Assembly: GCF_041435115.1 (NCBI RefSeq)
Contig: NZ_CP108046.1
Location: 9,920,001 to 9,984,000, forward strand
Direction of reading: 5' to 3'
Length of the DNA stretch: 64,000 bases
Source of the DNA: Streptomyces sp. NBC_00289
GTDB lineage: Bacteria; Actinomycetota; Actinomycetes; Streptomycetales; Streptomycetaceae
Below the pieces are notes generated by a model that worked only from the letters and a program-made list of their open reading frames with translations, was not told the origin of the DNA and made no database searches. This document shows positions 18,006 through 26,986 of the stretch, piece by piece (within the stretch, counting starts at the first letter, position 1; every line of letters starts with the position of its first letter). The translations under genes were made by a program, and so were the position numbers.

Positions 18006-19685
18006 CCTCGCCGTTTCACTTGGGTACGGCTGGCTTTGGGGCGGAAACGCGAAAGTGCCTTCCTGACCTGGGACGATGAACCTTGCTGAGGGGTTCTGTC
18101 GGTCCAGGCGGAGGGCACTTTCTACGTGCAGGCTATCGGGTTGCGTCCCAAGGTCCGTGTCAGTGCCGATGGTTCGGGGGTGGTCGGGCATGCCGGGGCA
18201 CGGCTGCTGGCGGATCTCGCTGATGCCCACCGGGCTGACCGCCGCATACTCCGCCGCTCTCAGGCCGCTTCGGCCGCGCGGGACCGGGCATGATCCGGGC
18301 CGGGTCGCCACCGACCTGGCGGTGATGCTCGCCGACGGCGGTGAGGCGATCGCGGATTTGGCCGCGCTGCGGGACAGGCAGGGGTGTTCGGCCCGGTCGC
18401 CTCCACGCCCACCGCTTGGCGGTTGCTCGCCGACACCGACGAGGCTGCACTCGCTTCGCTGCGAGCGGCCCGCGCCACGGCCCGGGAAGTCGCCTGGATG
18501 CAGGCCGCCGAGACCGGCGAGGGCATACCTGCTGCCCGGGCCGGCGGACGAGAACTTCCCGGCCTGGTTCTGGACCTCGACGCCACGCTGGTGACCTGCC
18601 ACTCCGAGAAAGAGCAGGGCGCACCTATAAGGGCGGCTTCGGCTTCCACCCGCTGCTGTGTTTCCTCGCGAACACCGGCGAGGCCGTGTCGGGGCGGCTA
18701 CGGCCCGGCAACTCCGGAGCCAACACTGCCGCCGATCACATCGCGGTGCTCGACCAGGCGCTCGCGCAGATCCCCGACGCTCACCGGCACGGCACCGACA
18801 TCCTGGTCCGCGCCGACAGCGCCGGATCCGCGAAAGCCTTCCTCACCCACGTCCGCGACCTGCGGAAACGAGGAATTCGTGCCTTCTTCTCGGTCGGATA
18901 CGCAATCACCGAGCCGGTCCGCCGAGCCATTCGGGCCATGCCCGACCGCCTCTGGCATCCCGCCCTGGACCAGGACGGGACACTGCGTGATGGCGCCGAG
19001 GTCGCCGAGCTGACCGGGATGGTCGACCTGGACGGCTATCCGACCGGCACCCGCATCATCGTGCGCCGGGAGCGGCCGCACCCCGGAGCCCAGCTGTCCC
19101 TGTTCGATCAGGACGAGGGCCTGCGGCATCAGGTGTTCCTCACCGACACCCCCTACTCCGGTGGTGGTTTCGCCCAGTTCCTCGAGGTCCGTCACCGCGG
19201 GCATGCCACGGTCGAGGACCACATCCGGTGCGGCAAGACCACCGGCTTCGGCCGCTTCCCCTCCCGCGGCTTCGGTGTCAACGCCGTTTGGCTCGAACTC
19301 AGCCTCGCGGCGATCGACCTGCTCGCCTGGACGCGCGTCCTGCTGCACTGCTGGACGGGGAACTGGCCACCGCCGAGCCGAAGAAGCTCCGCTACCGGCT
19401 GCTGCACGTCGCTGCCCGCCTCACCCGCGGCGGCCGACGCCTGCGCTTGCGGATATCGGCGACCTGGCCATGGAGAAACGAACTGGTCGCGGCTTTCCAC
19501 CGCCTCGCCGCACTGCCCCGTCCAGCCGGCTGACCGGCAACCACCCCGCCGGCCCACGACCCGAAGGCCCCTGGAGAACCCGACCACCGCGCCGGGATTC
19601 CGCCATGCCCGAGCACCGAAATCGCGTCGGTCACCCGACAGCCGCCCCTCAGCAACGCCTCATCGCCCCAACCGAAATGCCGAGG
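18006..19685 (+). mobile_element. IS1380-family element B, nested inside element A
   Basis: Ends CCTCGCCGTTTCACTTGGG and CCTCGGCATTTCGGTTGGG (reverse complement), 15 of 19 identical, flanked by TTAA at 18002-18005 and 19686-19689. About 1.68 kb. Inserted in the transposase gene of element A between the codons for LLN and GWPKG. Confidence 0.88.
18126..19533 (+). pseudogene. IS1380-B transposase, multiple frameshifts
   Basis: Reading needs at least four frame changes: a GTG start at 18126 (VQAIGLRPKVRVSADGSGVV); GLTAAYSAALRPLRPRGTG in the next frame; MFGPVASTPTAWRLLADTDE from 18384; YKGGFGFHPLLCFLANTGEA from about 18630; and LLDGELATAEPKKLRYRLLH from about 19350 to the stop at 19533. All expected IS1380 blocks are present in order, including RADSAGSAKAFLTH and TVEDHIRCGKTTGFGRFPSR, so the damage is by small indels only. 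Confidence 0.8.
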
Positions 19686-20325
19686 TTAACGGCTGGCCCA
19701 AGGGCATACGGCTCATCGTCCGCAAGGAACGGCCCCATCCTGGCGCCCAGTTGAGGATCACGGACGCGGACGGCATGCGGATCACATGCTTCGCGACCAA
19801 CACCACCGGCCGGCCGATCGCCGCCCTCGAGCTGCGTCACCGGCTCCGGGCACGGGCCGAGGACCGGATCCGGGCCGCCCGGGCCACCGGCCTGCGCAAC
19901 CTGCCCCTGCACGACACCGCCCAGAACCGGGTCTGGATGGAGATCGTCCAGATCGCGCTCGACCTGCTGGCATGGATGCCCATGCTCGCCCTGACCGACC
20001 GGGCGAGGCTCTGGGAACCGCGTCGCTTGCGCTTTCGCCTGTTCTCCGCGGCCGGCCAGCTCATCACAACCGGTCGGCGCAGGATTCTCCGCCTCGCCCG
20101 GCACTGGCCCTGGACCGACGAGATCACCGCCGCCCTCGACGACTCGCGCTCCTGCCCGACCCCGGCTGACCAGCAACCCACCACCGTCCCCGCCAGCATC
20201 ACCCGCCCCGGGCAGTGGAACCCGGCGCCCACCCGACGCGACAGCCGGGCCACCGGACTGCCCGGCATCAGCTCCGGACAACAAAAGGGTCCACCGACTC
20301 CGTCGGCGCACCCTCAAGAAAGATC

Positions 20326-20337
20326 GAGGTTAAGCTC
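20326..20337. repeat. 12-bp target duplication of IS4-b, left
   Basis: GAGGTTAAGCTC, repeated at 21850-21861. It includes the last bases and TTAA flank of IS1380-A, so the IS4 arrived after that element. Confidence 0.88.
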
Positions 20338-21849
20338 AATACCAGTGACTTAGTGACCTAGCTTCGTCGGGCTTTGGTTGACGGGTTGATCGGGGCGGTG
20401 CGCCAGTGCGGGGCGATGGTCACGGCGTCTGCTGGGTCCCGGGTGGGCTGAGGCCAGGTGTAGTGCTCGTCGCGTTTGACGCCGAAGTTGGACATCTTGC
20501 GTTTGACCACGCGCGGGTTGGAGCGTCTGCGGCGGGTGGGTAACAGGCGCGCGGTGATCTCGCGGAGTCCGTCGGTGAGGGCGGCGGTCAGACGGTCAGG
20601 GGAAAGGGCCGCCTGCGCGGTGACCTGGCGTCGTGCGAGGCGGATGCTCCGGGTGAAGGAGAGCCTGTCGGGGTCGAGGCCGGCCTGCTCGGCGGCGTCG
20701 TGCATCAGGGTGCGGATGGCGTGGTGGACCAGCAGGTGTGCCCAGACCTCCTGCTCGACGCCTTCGGGTGAGCGGGAGCGCAGGACCTGGGCAGGTCCGC
20801 GTTGATGGGTCTTCAGCTCGTCCAGCGTGTTCTCGAACTCCCACCGCTGGTGGTACAGGGCGGCCAGCTCGGTGGCCGGGGCGGCATCGGGATCGAGGAC
20901 CGTGGTGATCAGCCGGTAAGGGGCGTCCTGCCCGGGATCGTCCAGGGTGTACTCGATCACCCGCACCATTTCCGGGTCGGCACGCTTGCGGTGGTCTCTG
21001 GCCGCGACGATCTCTGACAAGTACGAGCCGTCGGGCAGCTCTTCGCGGACCGGCAGCACCTGGTGGCAACGGATGCGCCACAGCAGGTCCGCACCGCCGG
21101 CCGAGGCCGCCCGCCACAGCTCCAGGCCGGTGAAGCCGCGGTCGGCCAGCAGCAGATCGTCCTCGCCCAGGTGACCGAACAGCTCGCGGGCCAGCACGAG
21201 TTCGGACGTGGTGCATGGGCCGAGAGCCGCCGTGGTGATGGCGTGGGTGCCGCACTCGGCCAGCGCGACCACCCGCACCTGCGGATACGCACACCGCTGG
21301 GTGCGGTGGGTCTTCGGGCGCCCGAAGTGCGCCACGTTCTCCTGGCTGTCCGGAACGTCGAAGACTGTGCCGTCGATGGCCATCAGCCGCCACCGGCCGT
21401 AGAAGGCACCCGGTGTCGATTCCGTGGCCAACGGCCGGGCCACCGAGGCGAACAGGGCCTTCAGCGGTTCTGGACCGAGTCTCGCGCGCGCTCTCGAGAT
21501 CGCCCCCGTGGTCGGTACCTGCCACGACCCCGACCAGCGCTTCGCCCAGGTCAGCCCATGCGTCAGCAGCCGAGCGACCTCTTCGTAGCCCTGGCCGGAG
21601 AACAAGCACATCGCCAGCACGAAGTAGACCACCACGCGCGGCGGCAGCAGCCGGTTACGCTGCCCGGACCTCCCGCACTGGGCCACCACCCGATCCACCA
21701 GCTCCGGCGGGAACGACCGCGTCAACAGCCCGACCGCGATGCGATCCGACAACCGCTCGTCCGTCTCCGGCTTCACCTGACCCGGCCGTGGCATCCCGGC
21801 ACCTCCCCGCCACGCACCCTACCAGCCACCACCCTAAGTCACTGGTATT
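20338..21849 (-). mobile_element. Intact IS4-family element
   Basis: 1512 bp with inverted repeats AATACCAGTGACTTAG on the left and AATACCAGTGACTTAG (reverse complement) on the right. 12-bp direct duplications GAGGTTAAGCTC flank it. The single transposase frame is undamaged. Confidence 0.92.
20358..21794 (-). CDS. IS4-family transposase
   Basis: 478 aa, filling the element. An N-terminal domain (ELVDRVVAQCGRSGQRNRLL) is followed by the DDE nuclease: LMAIDGTVFDVPDSQEN (first Asp), DDLLLADRGFTGLELW (second Asp) and the Y-x2-R-x3-E-x6-K type block ALYHQRWEFENTLDELK (Glu). The C-terminus is basic (LLPTRRRRSNPRVVKRKMSN) and resembles the isolated IS4 relic at 58.5 kb. The frame is intact, so the element may be active. 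Confidence 0.93.
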   Translation of the reverse strand: MPRPGQVKPETDERLSDRIAVGLLTRSFPPELVDRVVAQCGRSGQRNRLLPPRVVVYFVLAMCLFSGQGYEEVARLLTHGLTWAKRWSGSWQVPTTGAISRARARLGPEPLKALFASVARPLATESTPGAFYGRWRLMAIDGTVFDVPDSQENVAHFGRPKTHRTQRCAYPQVRVVALAECGTHAITTAALGPCTTSELVLARELFGHLGEDDLLLADRGFTGLELWRAASAGGADLLWRIRCHQVLPVREELPDGSYLSEIVAARDHRKRADPEMVRVIEYTLDDPGQDAPYRLITTVLDPDAAPATELAALYHQRWEFENTLDELKTHQRGPAQVLRSRSPEGVEQEVWAHLLVHHAIRTLMHDAAEQAGLDPDRLSFTRSIRLARRQVTAQAALSPDRLTAALTDGLREITARLLPTRRRRSNPRVVKRKMSNFGVKRDEHYTWPQPTRDPADAVTIAPHWRTAPINPSTKARRS

Positions 21850-21861
21850 GAGGTTAAGCTC
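21850..21861. repeat. 12-bp target duplication of IS4-b, right
   Basis: GAGGTTAAGCTC, matching 20326-20337. Confidence 0.88.
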
Positions 21862-22119
21862 ACGCTCGCCGCGTGATCAATCACCGCATGCTCATCTTGA
21901 GCGGGCGCTACTCATGCGGCGATTCGGTCTGCCAGTAAATATCATTCGATAGAGTAGTACGTGTCGACGGATTGCACCACCGCCACGTCCTTCGACGATA
22001 GCGGCGCTAGCTAATCTTCTGCAACTTGAAGATCAACTCACCCTCCGTTTCGCGTACAGATGCCTGACTCCCAAGCATTTTAATCAAACATTGAAGTTCA
22101 CCAGCTCCAAAAAGGAGGA

Positions 22120-22566
22120 GTGTTGACTGGTGTGAATGCAGCTGCAGAGGTTGTCCTCGAGCAGCTTATGGCCGGATTCTTTGAAGCTGTTTCCTTTCGT
22201 GAAGGAAGTTATCCTTGCCGCGACAGACTAGTGAGAATCTTTGCAAGCGAAGGAAGGCTGATCAGGAACACTTCTGGCGTGCCAGAAGTGTCGACAGTTT
22301 CGGATTTTATCACTTCCCGGGAAACATCCATTATAACCGGCGAGTTGCTTTCGTTTAGTGAGTTCGAGGTTGCATCCAGCACCACAGTATTTGGGAATAT
22401 GGCGCACCGGCTCAGTGTATATAGAAAGTCGGCTTTGACTCATTCGGGAAAAATTGAAAGTAAGGGGATTATATCTACTCAATTTTCACAAACCCGCTCT
22501 GGATGGAATATCATTTCGATGAGCTGGGACGACGAGCGGCCTGGGCTGAGTGTGCCTGAACTTTGA
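22120..22566 (+). CDS. NTF2/SnoaL-like domain protein (DUF4440 type)
   Basis: About 148 aa. The start is among GTG 22120, TTG 22123 and GTG 22132; AAAGGAGGA at 22111-22119 favours 22123 or 22132. One alpha+beta domain: an N-terminal helix (VVLEQLMAGFFEAVSF), a FITSRETSIITGELLSF segment, then strands FEVASSTTVFGNMAHRLSVY and STQFSQTRSGWNIISMSWDDE. This layout fits the NTF2-like fold of DUF4440/SnoaL proteins, which act as small enzymes or binding domains. Substrate unknown. The gene and its upstream 250 bp are clearly less GC-rich than the surroundings, suggesting foreign origin. It stands alone between IS4 and an IS21 relic. Confidence 0.7.
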   Translation: MLTGVNAAAEVVLEQLMAGFFEAVSFREGSYPCRDRLVRIFASEGRLIRNTSGVPEVSTVSDFITSRETSIITGELLSFSEFEVASSTTVFGNMAHRLSVYRKSALTHSGKIESKGIISTQFSQTRSGWNIISMSWDDERPGLSVPEL

Positions 22567-23957
22567 CTACGGATTCCCGGGTGCCGGTGAGTTCGTCGTA
22601 GACCGACAGCGGCCGGCGGCCAACCTCGATCCGGGTGGCCGTGGCCCTGTTGAGCAGGGCCTGGAGCGGTCCGGTGCCCTGCCGTAGGTGGCGTCGCGCT
22701 GCGGGGGAGAAGGACGCTTCGGTGGTGGTCCGCCGGTTGTTCTCCTCGGGCAGGCCACTTCAGTGGCTCTCGTCGACGACGCGGACATCACGGCCGACAG
22801 CCCTTGCATGGACGGCCAGCAGGCTGTCATCGCCGACGGCTGCAGTGGCCGAGTGCAGGCTGATCTGCGACTTGGTGGCCCGGATCTCCACCAGCTGGCG
22901 GGGGCGGACCTTGCGTGCCGGGACCGAGTAGAGGTTGCCGTCGAAGGCGACGAGGCAGTCCTTGCCGACATGCCGCAGCTGCCGTTCGGTCACCAGATAA
23001 GGGGTGGGCTGCAGCGGCTTGAGGGCCGCGTGGTCGCGGACGGCCCGATGTCCGATGACCCCGTGGTGGGTTGCATGGGTGCGGGCGCGTCGCCGCGGCA
23101 CCCAGGCCATGAACGCGTCGTCCATCCTCTCGGTGGAGGAGAAGGCCCGTCCGGCGAGCACGTGGTCGCGGACGATCAGGACCTGGCGCTCGACCCGGCC
23201 CTTGCCGGTGGGGCGGTAGGCGGCCACCAGCACGTCGATGTCGAAGTCGTAGTGGCCGGCGAAGGCGACCGCCTCCGCATGCAGCGAGACCGCTTCACCT
23301 GGCGCGACGTACGGGCGGACGACGGTCTCGGTCCGGTCGTAAACGATCGGCATCGGCACCCCGCCGTAGTGAGCGAACGCCCGCCGGTGACAGTCGAAGA
23401 AGGTCTGCAGATCCTGACTGGTGGTGAAGCAGCAGAACGGATCGCGGGAGTACGACAGGGTCATGTGGAACGAATAGACCTTCGGGATGCTCAGGTGGGC
23501 GAGAACCTTGCCCTCGTCGCCCCAGTCGACCTGGGCCTGGGCCCGGGGCACGACCTCGAAGCGGCGGTGCATGCCCGCCAACTCCCGCGGCGAGATGCCC
23601 AGTTCCTCGGCGACTCGTGGACGGGCTTCCTGCAGATAGAGAGCTTGACGCACTGGTAGTTGATGGTGGAGCCGTAGTTCTTCACCAGGCGCTCGTGCAC
23701 TACCGCACCCTTGATGAGGATCTCCGCCTTCAGCATCGCGTCGATCAGCAGCGCGACCTCGTCCACCGCCTTCTTGCGTGGCCTGCCGTTCGACACCTCC
23801 TCGGCGGCGCGGCCGGGGCCTGCCCGGACAGATACATGCGGACCGGCTTCCGGTTCAGGCCCGTCTCCTTGGCGACCTCCGTCAGAGTCACCGCACCGGA
23901 CTCGAACAGGGCACGGAAACGCCGCAGTTCCCACCAGCGTTGCGGGTCCAACATCAT
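22567..23957 (-). pseudogene. IS21-family istA transposase, frameshifted
   Basis: Starts MMLDPQRWWELRRFRALFES with a helix-turn-helix (TLTEVAKETGLNRKPVRMYL). It then changes frame to VDEVALLIDAMLKAEILIKG and again to the main 297-codon stretch with QAQVDWGDEGKVLAHLSIPK (first Asp), YSRDPFCCFTTSQDLQTFF, and GVPMPIVYDRTETVVRPYVA (second Asp). The end (PLSVYDELTGT) lies in yet another frame. At least three indels. No istB helper follows. The same family recurs at 61.6 kb. Confidence 0.8.
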
Positions 23958-24058
23958 CGCCCTGCCCTCCGCCGCCCCTTACCAACCAGCAGCAGAGTGC
24001 CGAGCAACAGGACTCACCGCATCAACAAGCCGCCTTTTTCACTCGTACGTCACTGGCC

Positions 24059-24066
24059 GCGTTCAG
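24059..24066. repeat. 8-bp target duplication of ISL3-a, left
   Basis: GCGTTCAG, repeated at 25683-25690. Confidence 0.88.
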
Positions 24067-25682
24067 GGCCCTGGCAAGATTTTCGTGAAGCGGGGCTGTG
24101 CCACCGTGCGCCGGTGACGCTCCGTCACGGGGAGTGGGACCTTCGGCGAGTGTGATGACCTCGTACGAATTGGGTCGCCGCACCTGGATGTGGTGCGGGT
24201 GGAACGGGTGTGGTCGTCGGGTGGCGTGGTCCGTATCGCTGCCCGTACCCGCGAGTTGATGGTGGCGTGTCCGGATTGCCGGTGCGAGTCGGCGCGGGTG
24301 CACAGCCGGTATTCACGCACGCTGGCCGATGTCGCCGGGGGCCGCCCGGTGCTGATCAGTTTGGCGGTGCGGCGGTTGTTTTGTGACAGTGCGGATTGCG
24401 GGCGGCGGACGTTTGCCGAGCAGGTGGAGGGGCTGACGGTGCGCTGTCAGCGTCGCAGTCCGCTGCTGCAGCATCTGGTCGAGATGGCCGGGGTGTTGCT
24501 CGCCGGCCGTGGCGGGGCCCGACTTCTGCGCATCTTGAGGACGCCGTTGTCGCGGACGAGTGTGCTGTTCCAGTTGATGCGCATGGGACTTGCGGCGGTC
24601 GCGGCACCGCGGGTGCTGGTTGTGGATGACTTTGCGTTGTACGCGGACGTCTACGGTACGTTGCTGGTGAATGCCGACACGCGGCTGCCGATCGAGTTGT
24701 GGGCCGGGCGCGATGCCGAGCAGTTGGCCTCCTGGCTGCGTGCGCATCCCGGCGTCGAGGTGGTGTGCCGGGACGGTTCGCTGGTCTACCGGCAGGGCAT
24801 CGCCCAGGGAGCCCCGGACGCGGTGCAGGTCAGCGACCGTTTTCACCTGTGGCAGGGGCTGTCGAAGCGGGTTTCGGACATCGCCGCGGCCCACCGCGGC
24901 TGCCTGGCCGCCGCAGTACGTGAACCCGAACCGGCCCCACCGCCGTCGGACGAACCGTGCGAGGCGGGGCGATACTCCCGCCCTCCGTCACGCGAAGCGA
25001 CTGTTCGAGACCGTCCAGGGGTACACCGGCACGGCCCGCAGTCTCAGTGCGATAGCCCGCGAGCTCGGCTTGAACCGCCGCACCGTGGCCAAGTACGCAC
25101 GCGCTGCCTGTTGGCAGGAGTGCGTACGGCGCACTCCGCCCCGCCGGCCCACGAGCCTCGACCCGTATCTGGAGTATCTGAGGCAGCGGTGGGAGGAAGG
25201 CGAGCACACCGCGACCGTGCTGCACCAGGAGATTGCCGCCAAGGGCTACGGCCGCCACTACCAGCGGGTCAAGATGGCCATCGCGCCGCTACGCCGCGGT
25301 CTGCCGATCGACACACCGCGCGAGCGGCCACCATCACCCCGCCAGGTCGCCCGGTGGATCACCACCACACCGCCGAAGCGCGGCCTGCACCCCACCGAGG
25401 CACTCCGTCGGCTGCTTGAACACTGCCCGGAGCTCGACCAAACCCATCCGCGAAGACCAACTTGCGGTCGTACAGGGGATCACCACCCCCGTTCAGCTCC
25501 GGCGTCAACGAAGGCCGCATCACGGACCTGAAGCTCCAGTAACGGATTATGGCCAGCCGCCGGCATTCCGCTCCTGTGCCACCGCGTCGTCCTCATGGCC
25601 CACCTCCGACGCCACCGCCCGTGACGGAGCGTAACCGGCGCACGGTGGCACAGCCCCGCTTCACGAAAATCTTGCCAGGGCC
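24067..25682 (+). mobile_element. ISL3-family element a with 65-bp inverted repeats
   Basis: The terminal arms 24067-24131 and 25618-25682 are inverted copies with one mismatch over 65 bp, beginning GGCCCTGGCAAGATTTTCG. 8-bp duplications GCGTTCAG flank the element. Compared with the second copy at 59786-61526 it has lost about 125 bp near the 3' end of the gene. Confidence 0.9.
24190..25596 (+). pseudogene. ISL3-family transposase, frameshifted and internally deleted
   Basis: N-terminal zinc-binding region (ACPDCRCESARVHSRYSRTL and CDSADCGRRTFAEQVEG), then the DDE domain with RVLVVDDFALYADVYGTLLV (Asp) and DAVQVSDRFHLWQGLSKRV (second Asp). The frame changes near 24980 to RHAKRLFETVQGYTGTARSL and the second helix-turn-helix. 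After RLLEHCPELDQTH a segment present in copy b is deleted, and the VVQGITT/GRIT end is in another frame. Likely non-functional, although the ends are well conserved. Confidence 0.82.
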
Positions 25683-25690
25683 GCGTTCAG
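25683..25690. repeat. 8-bp target duplication of ISL3-a, right
   Basis: GCGTTCAG, matching 24059-24066. Confidence 0.88.
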
Positions 25691-26126
25691 ACGTACGGCG
25701 ACAACCCTGGGCTTTCCAGCGGCCTTCCGCGTGAATTTCGATGTGCGGCGGCAGGGAGCTGCCCAGCGCATCGATGTCGTCGCCCCCGGCGCTCACTATG
25801 AGCAGCATGGCTTGGGTGAACCTTTTGTGCGGGTCTGCTCTTGAGTTTCTGCGTGTTCCAGGCCGTGCGCTGTCCGGTCTGTGCCGCGCGGCAGCCCCTC
25901 TTGTTCAACGGCGGGGTTGTGCTGCTCCCGGCGGGCCTGTCTGGAGCGTCCGCTCGGTGTCTGCTGGGGCTGGTTGCTTGACTGTGATGGCGCAGGAGTG
26001 GGGGCGGGATTCCGGGGGGGTGTGGAATCCCGCCCCCATTCTTTCGGGGTGCGGCCGCGCGGAGGGACGTGCCGTGTGGCCGCACCGGCCGGCCCGGCTG
26101 TCAGGTGCGGGGCCGGAGTGTGGGGA
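25691..26126. other. Stretch without a recognisable gene
   Basis: About 435 bp between ISL3-a and the ATP-binding protein gene. No frame here resembles a known protein. The only clear structure is the hairpin at 26000-26037. Confidence 0.5.
26000..26037 (-). terminator. Strong hairpin downstream of the ATP-binding protein gene
   Basis: A 14-bp perfect stem, GGGGGCGGGATTCC against GGAATCCCGCCCCC, with a 10-nt loop, about 90 bp beyond the stop codon at 26127. On the plus strand it is followed by ATTCTTTC, so it could work in both directions. Confidence 0.7.
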
Positions 26127-26648
26127 TCAGGCGGTGTTGAGCCGGGCCCAGTGGGTGGTGCCTCCGTGGGGGAGGGGACGGGTGCCATGGGCATGAGCGA
26201 GTGTGTCGACGATGGTGATGCCGCGGCCGTGCTCGTCGTGGGCGCACGAAGTGGTCCAGGCTCCCGGCTTGGCTGCGGGTCCGCCGTCGCTGACTCCCAC
26301 CCATACCCTGCCGCCCGTGTGCTCGCGGTGCAGGTGCAGTGCGAGGGGCGGCTGGGCGTGTTCAATGGCGTTGGTCACCAGTTCGGAGACGATCAGTACC
26401 GCCGCGTCGGCCGGTTCGCCGTCTACCTTCCAGCCGGCCAGGATCTGATGGGCGGTGTGCCGGGCAGTGCTGACCGCTTCGGGGCGGTGCTGCAGTGCGT
26501 GGGTCACGTCGTCCACCGGCTTGCGCTGGCCCGGGATCCGCGGGGCGTGGGTGTCTTTGATGTCTGTTGCGGACCGCGGTTGGTCGGCGCTGCCGCCCGA
26601 CGGACTAGTCCGGCCGGTCTGGCTGTCGCGGGTCGTGGTGGCGTACAT
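26127..26648 (-). CDS. RsbW-like ATP-binding (HATPase_c_2) regulatory protein
   Basis: 173 aa from ATG 26648, with GGAAG 8 nt upstream; longer upstream starts lack a binding site and the paralogue supports this one. After a disordered N-terminus (about 50 residues) there is one GHKL ATPase domain: N-box AAVLIVSELVTNAIEHA, G1-type VWVGVSDGGP and G2-type DEHGRGITIVDTLA. Such stand-alone domains in Streptomyces are anti-sigma or regulatory kinases related to RsbW/SpoIIAB. No sigma factor or antagonist lies next to it. A close paralogue is at 52193-52720. The hairpin at 26000-26037 probably ends the transcript. Confidence 0.88.
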   Translation of the reverse strand: MYATTTRDSQTGRTSPSGGSADQPRSATDIKDTHAPRIPGQRKPVDDVTHALQHRPEAVSTARHTAHQILAGWKVDGEPADAAVLIVSELVTNAIEHAQPPLALHLHREHTGGRVWVGVSDGGPAAKPGAWTTSCAHDEHGRGITIVDTLAHAHGTRPLPHGGTTHWARLNTA

Positions 26649-26986
26649 GACGATCACTTCCGGGAGGATGGCTTCAGGACGGAAAACCGGTCCCGTTGCC
26701 GGGATCCGCTTCCCTCCACTGACAACACTCCGCCCCGGACCCGTCTGGAACCTGAGCAACCAGTACCCAAAACGGATATAACTGACTTCTGTGCGGCGCG
26801 GGGAGGACTGCGGATGCTGGCGATGCGAACCTCACATGGCGCCGGTAGCCATGGCGCATCTGCCGGCTAGTCCCATGCCCTGGGGCGGACCGCGGCCGCG
26901 GCCTGGCCCCCGCGGCCAGCTGCAGAAGTGACTGGTGCTCACTCCGCCGCACCCACACGGGCGGGGCGGATGCGACGGGGCTCACG
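26649..26986. other. Intergenic region between Fic and ATP-binding genes
   Basis: About 340 bp without a convincing gene. It should hold the promoter of the minus-strand ATP-binding protein gene and the end of the Fic transcript. No clear hairpin or consensus promoter was recognised. Confidence 0.4.

Larger units (their letters stand above)
17109..20169 (+). pseudogene. IS1380-A transposase, frameshifted and split by IS1380-B
   Basis: The first part (from 17109) encodes RVRGDGRQVVSQAGAVLLLE, VTVDLDGVLMIAHSDKQ (catalytic Asp region), LRPGNAGSNTAADH and IRTDSAGGTHDFVSW (second Asp). A single-base frame change near 17930 breaks it before AIETDGEARDGAWVAELTG. Element B interrupts it at 18005. 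The remainder resumes at 19690 with GWPKGIRLIVRKERPHPGAQ and the C-terminal blocks, including RAEDRIRAARATGLRNLP (Glu region) and LARHWPWTDEITAALD. Inactive as it stands. Confidence 0.8.
16987..20329 (+). mobile_element. IS1380-family element A, interrupted by element B
   Basis: Ends CCTCGCGCTTTC on the left and CCTCGATCTTTC (reverse complement) on the right, each flanked by TTAA (16983-16986 and 20330-20333), the 4-bp duplication expected for IS1380. Removing element B (18006-19685) and one TTAA leaves about 1.66 kb, a normal size, and restores the codon run LLNGWPKG across the junction. Confidence 0.85.

Noticed and set aside
18341..20353. 670-codon frame spanning both IS1380 copies
   Set aside because: It reads from a mid-part of element B through its terminal repeat into the C-terminal half of element A; an insertion artefact, not one protein.
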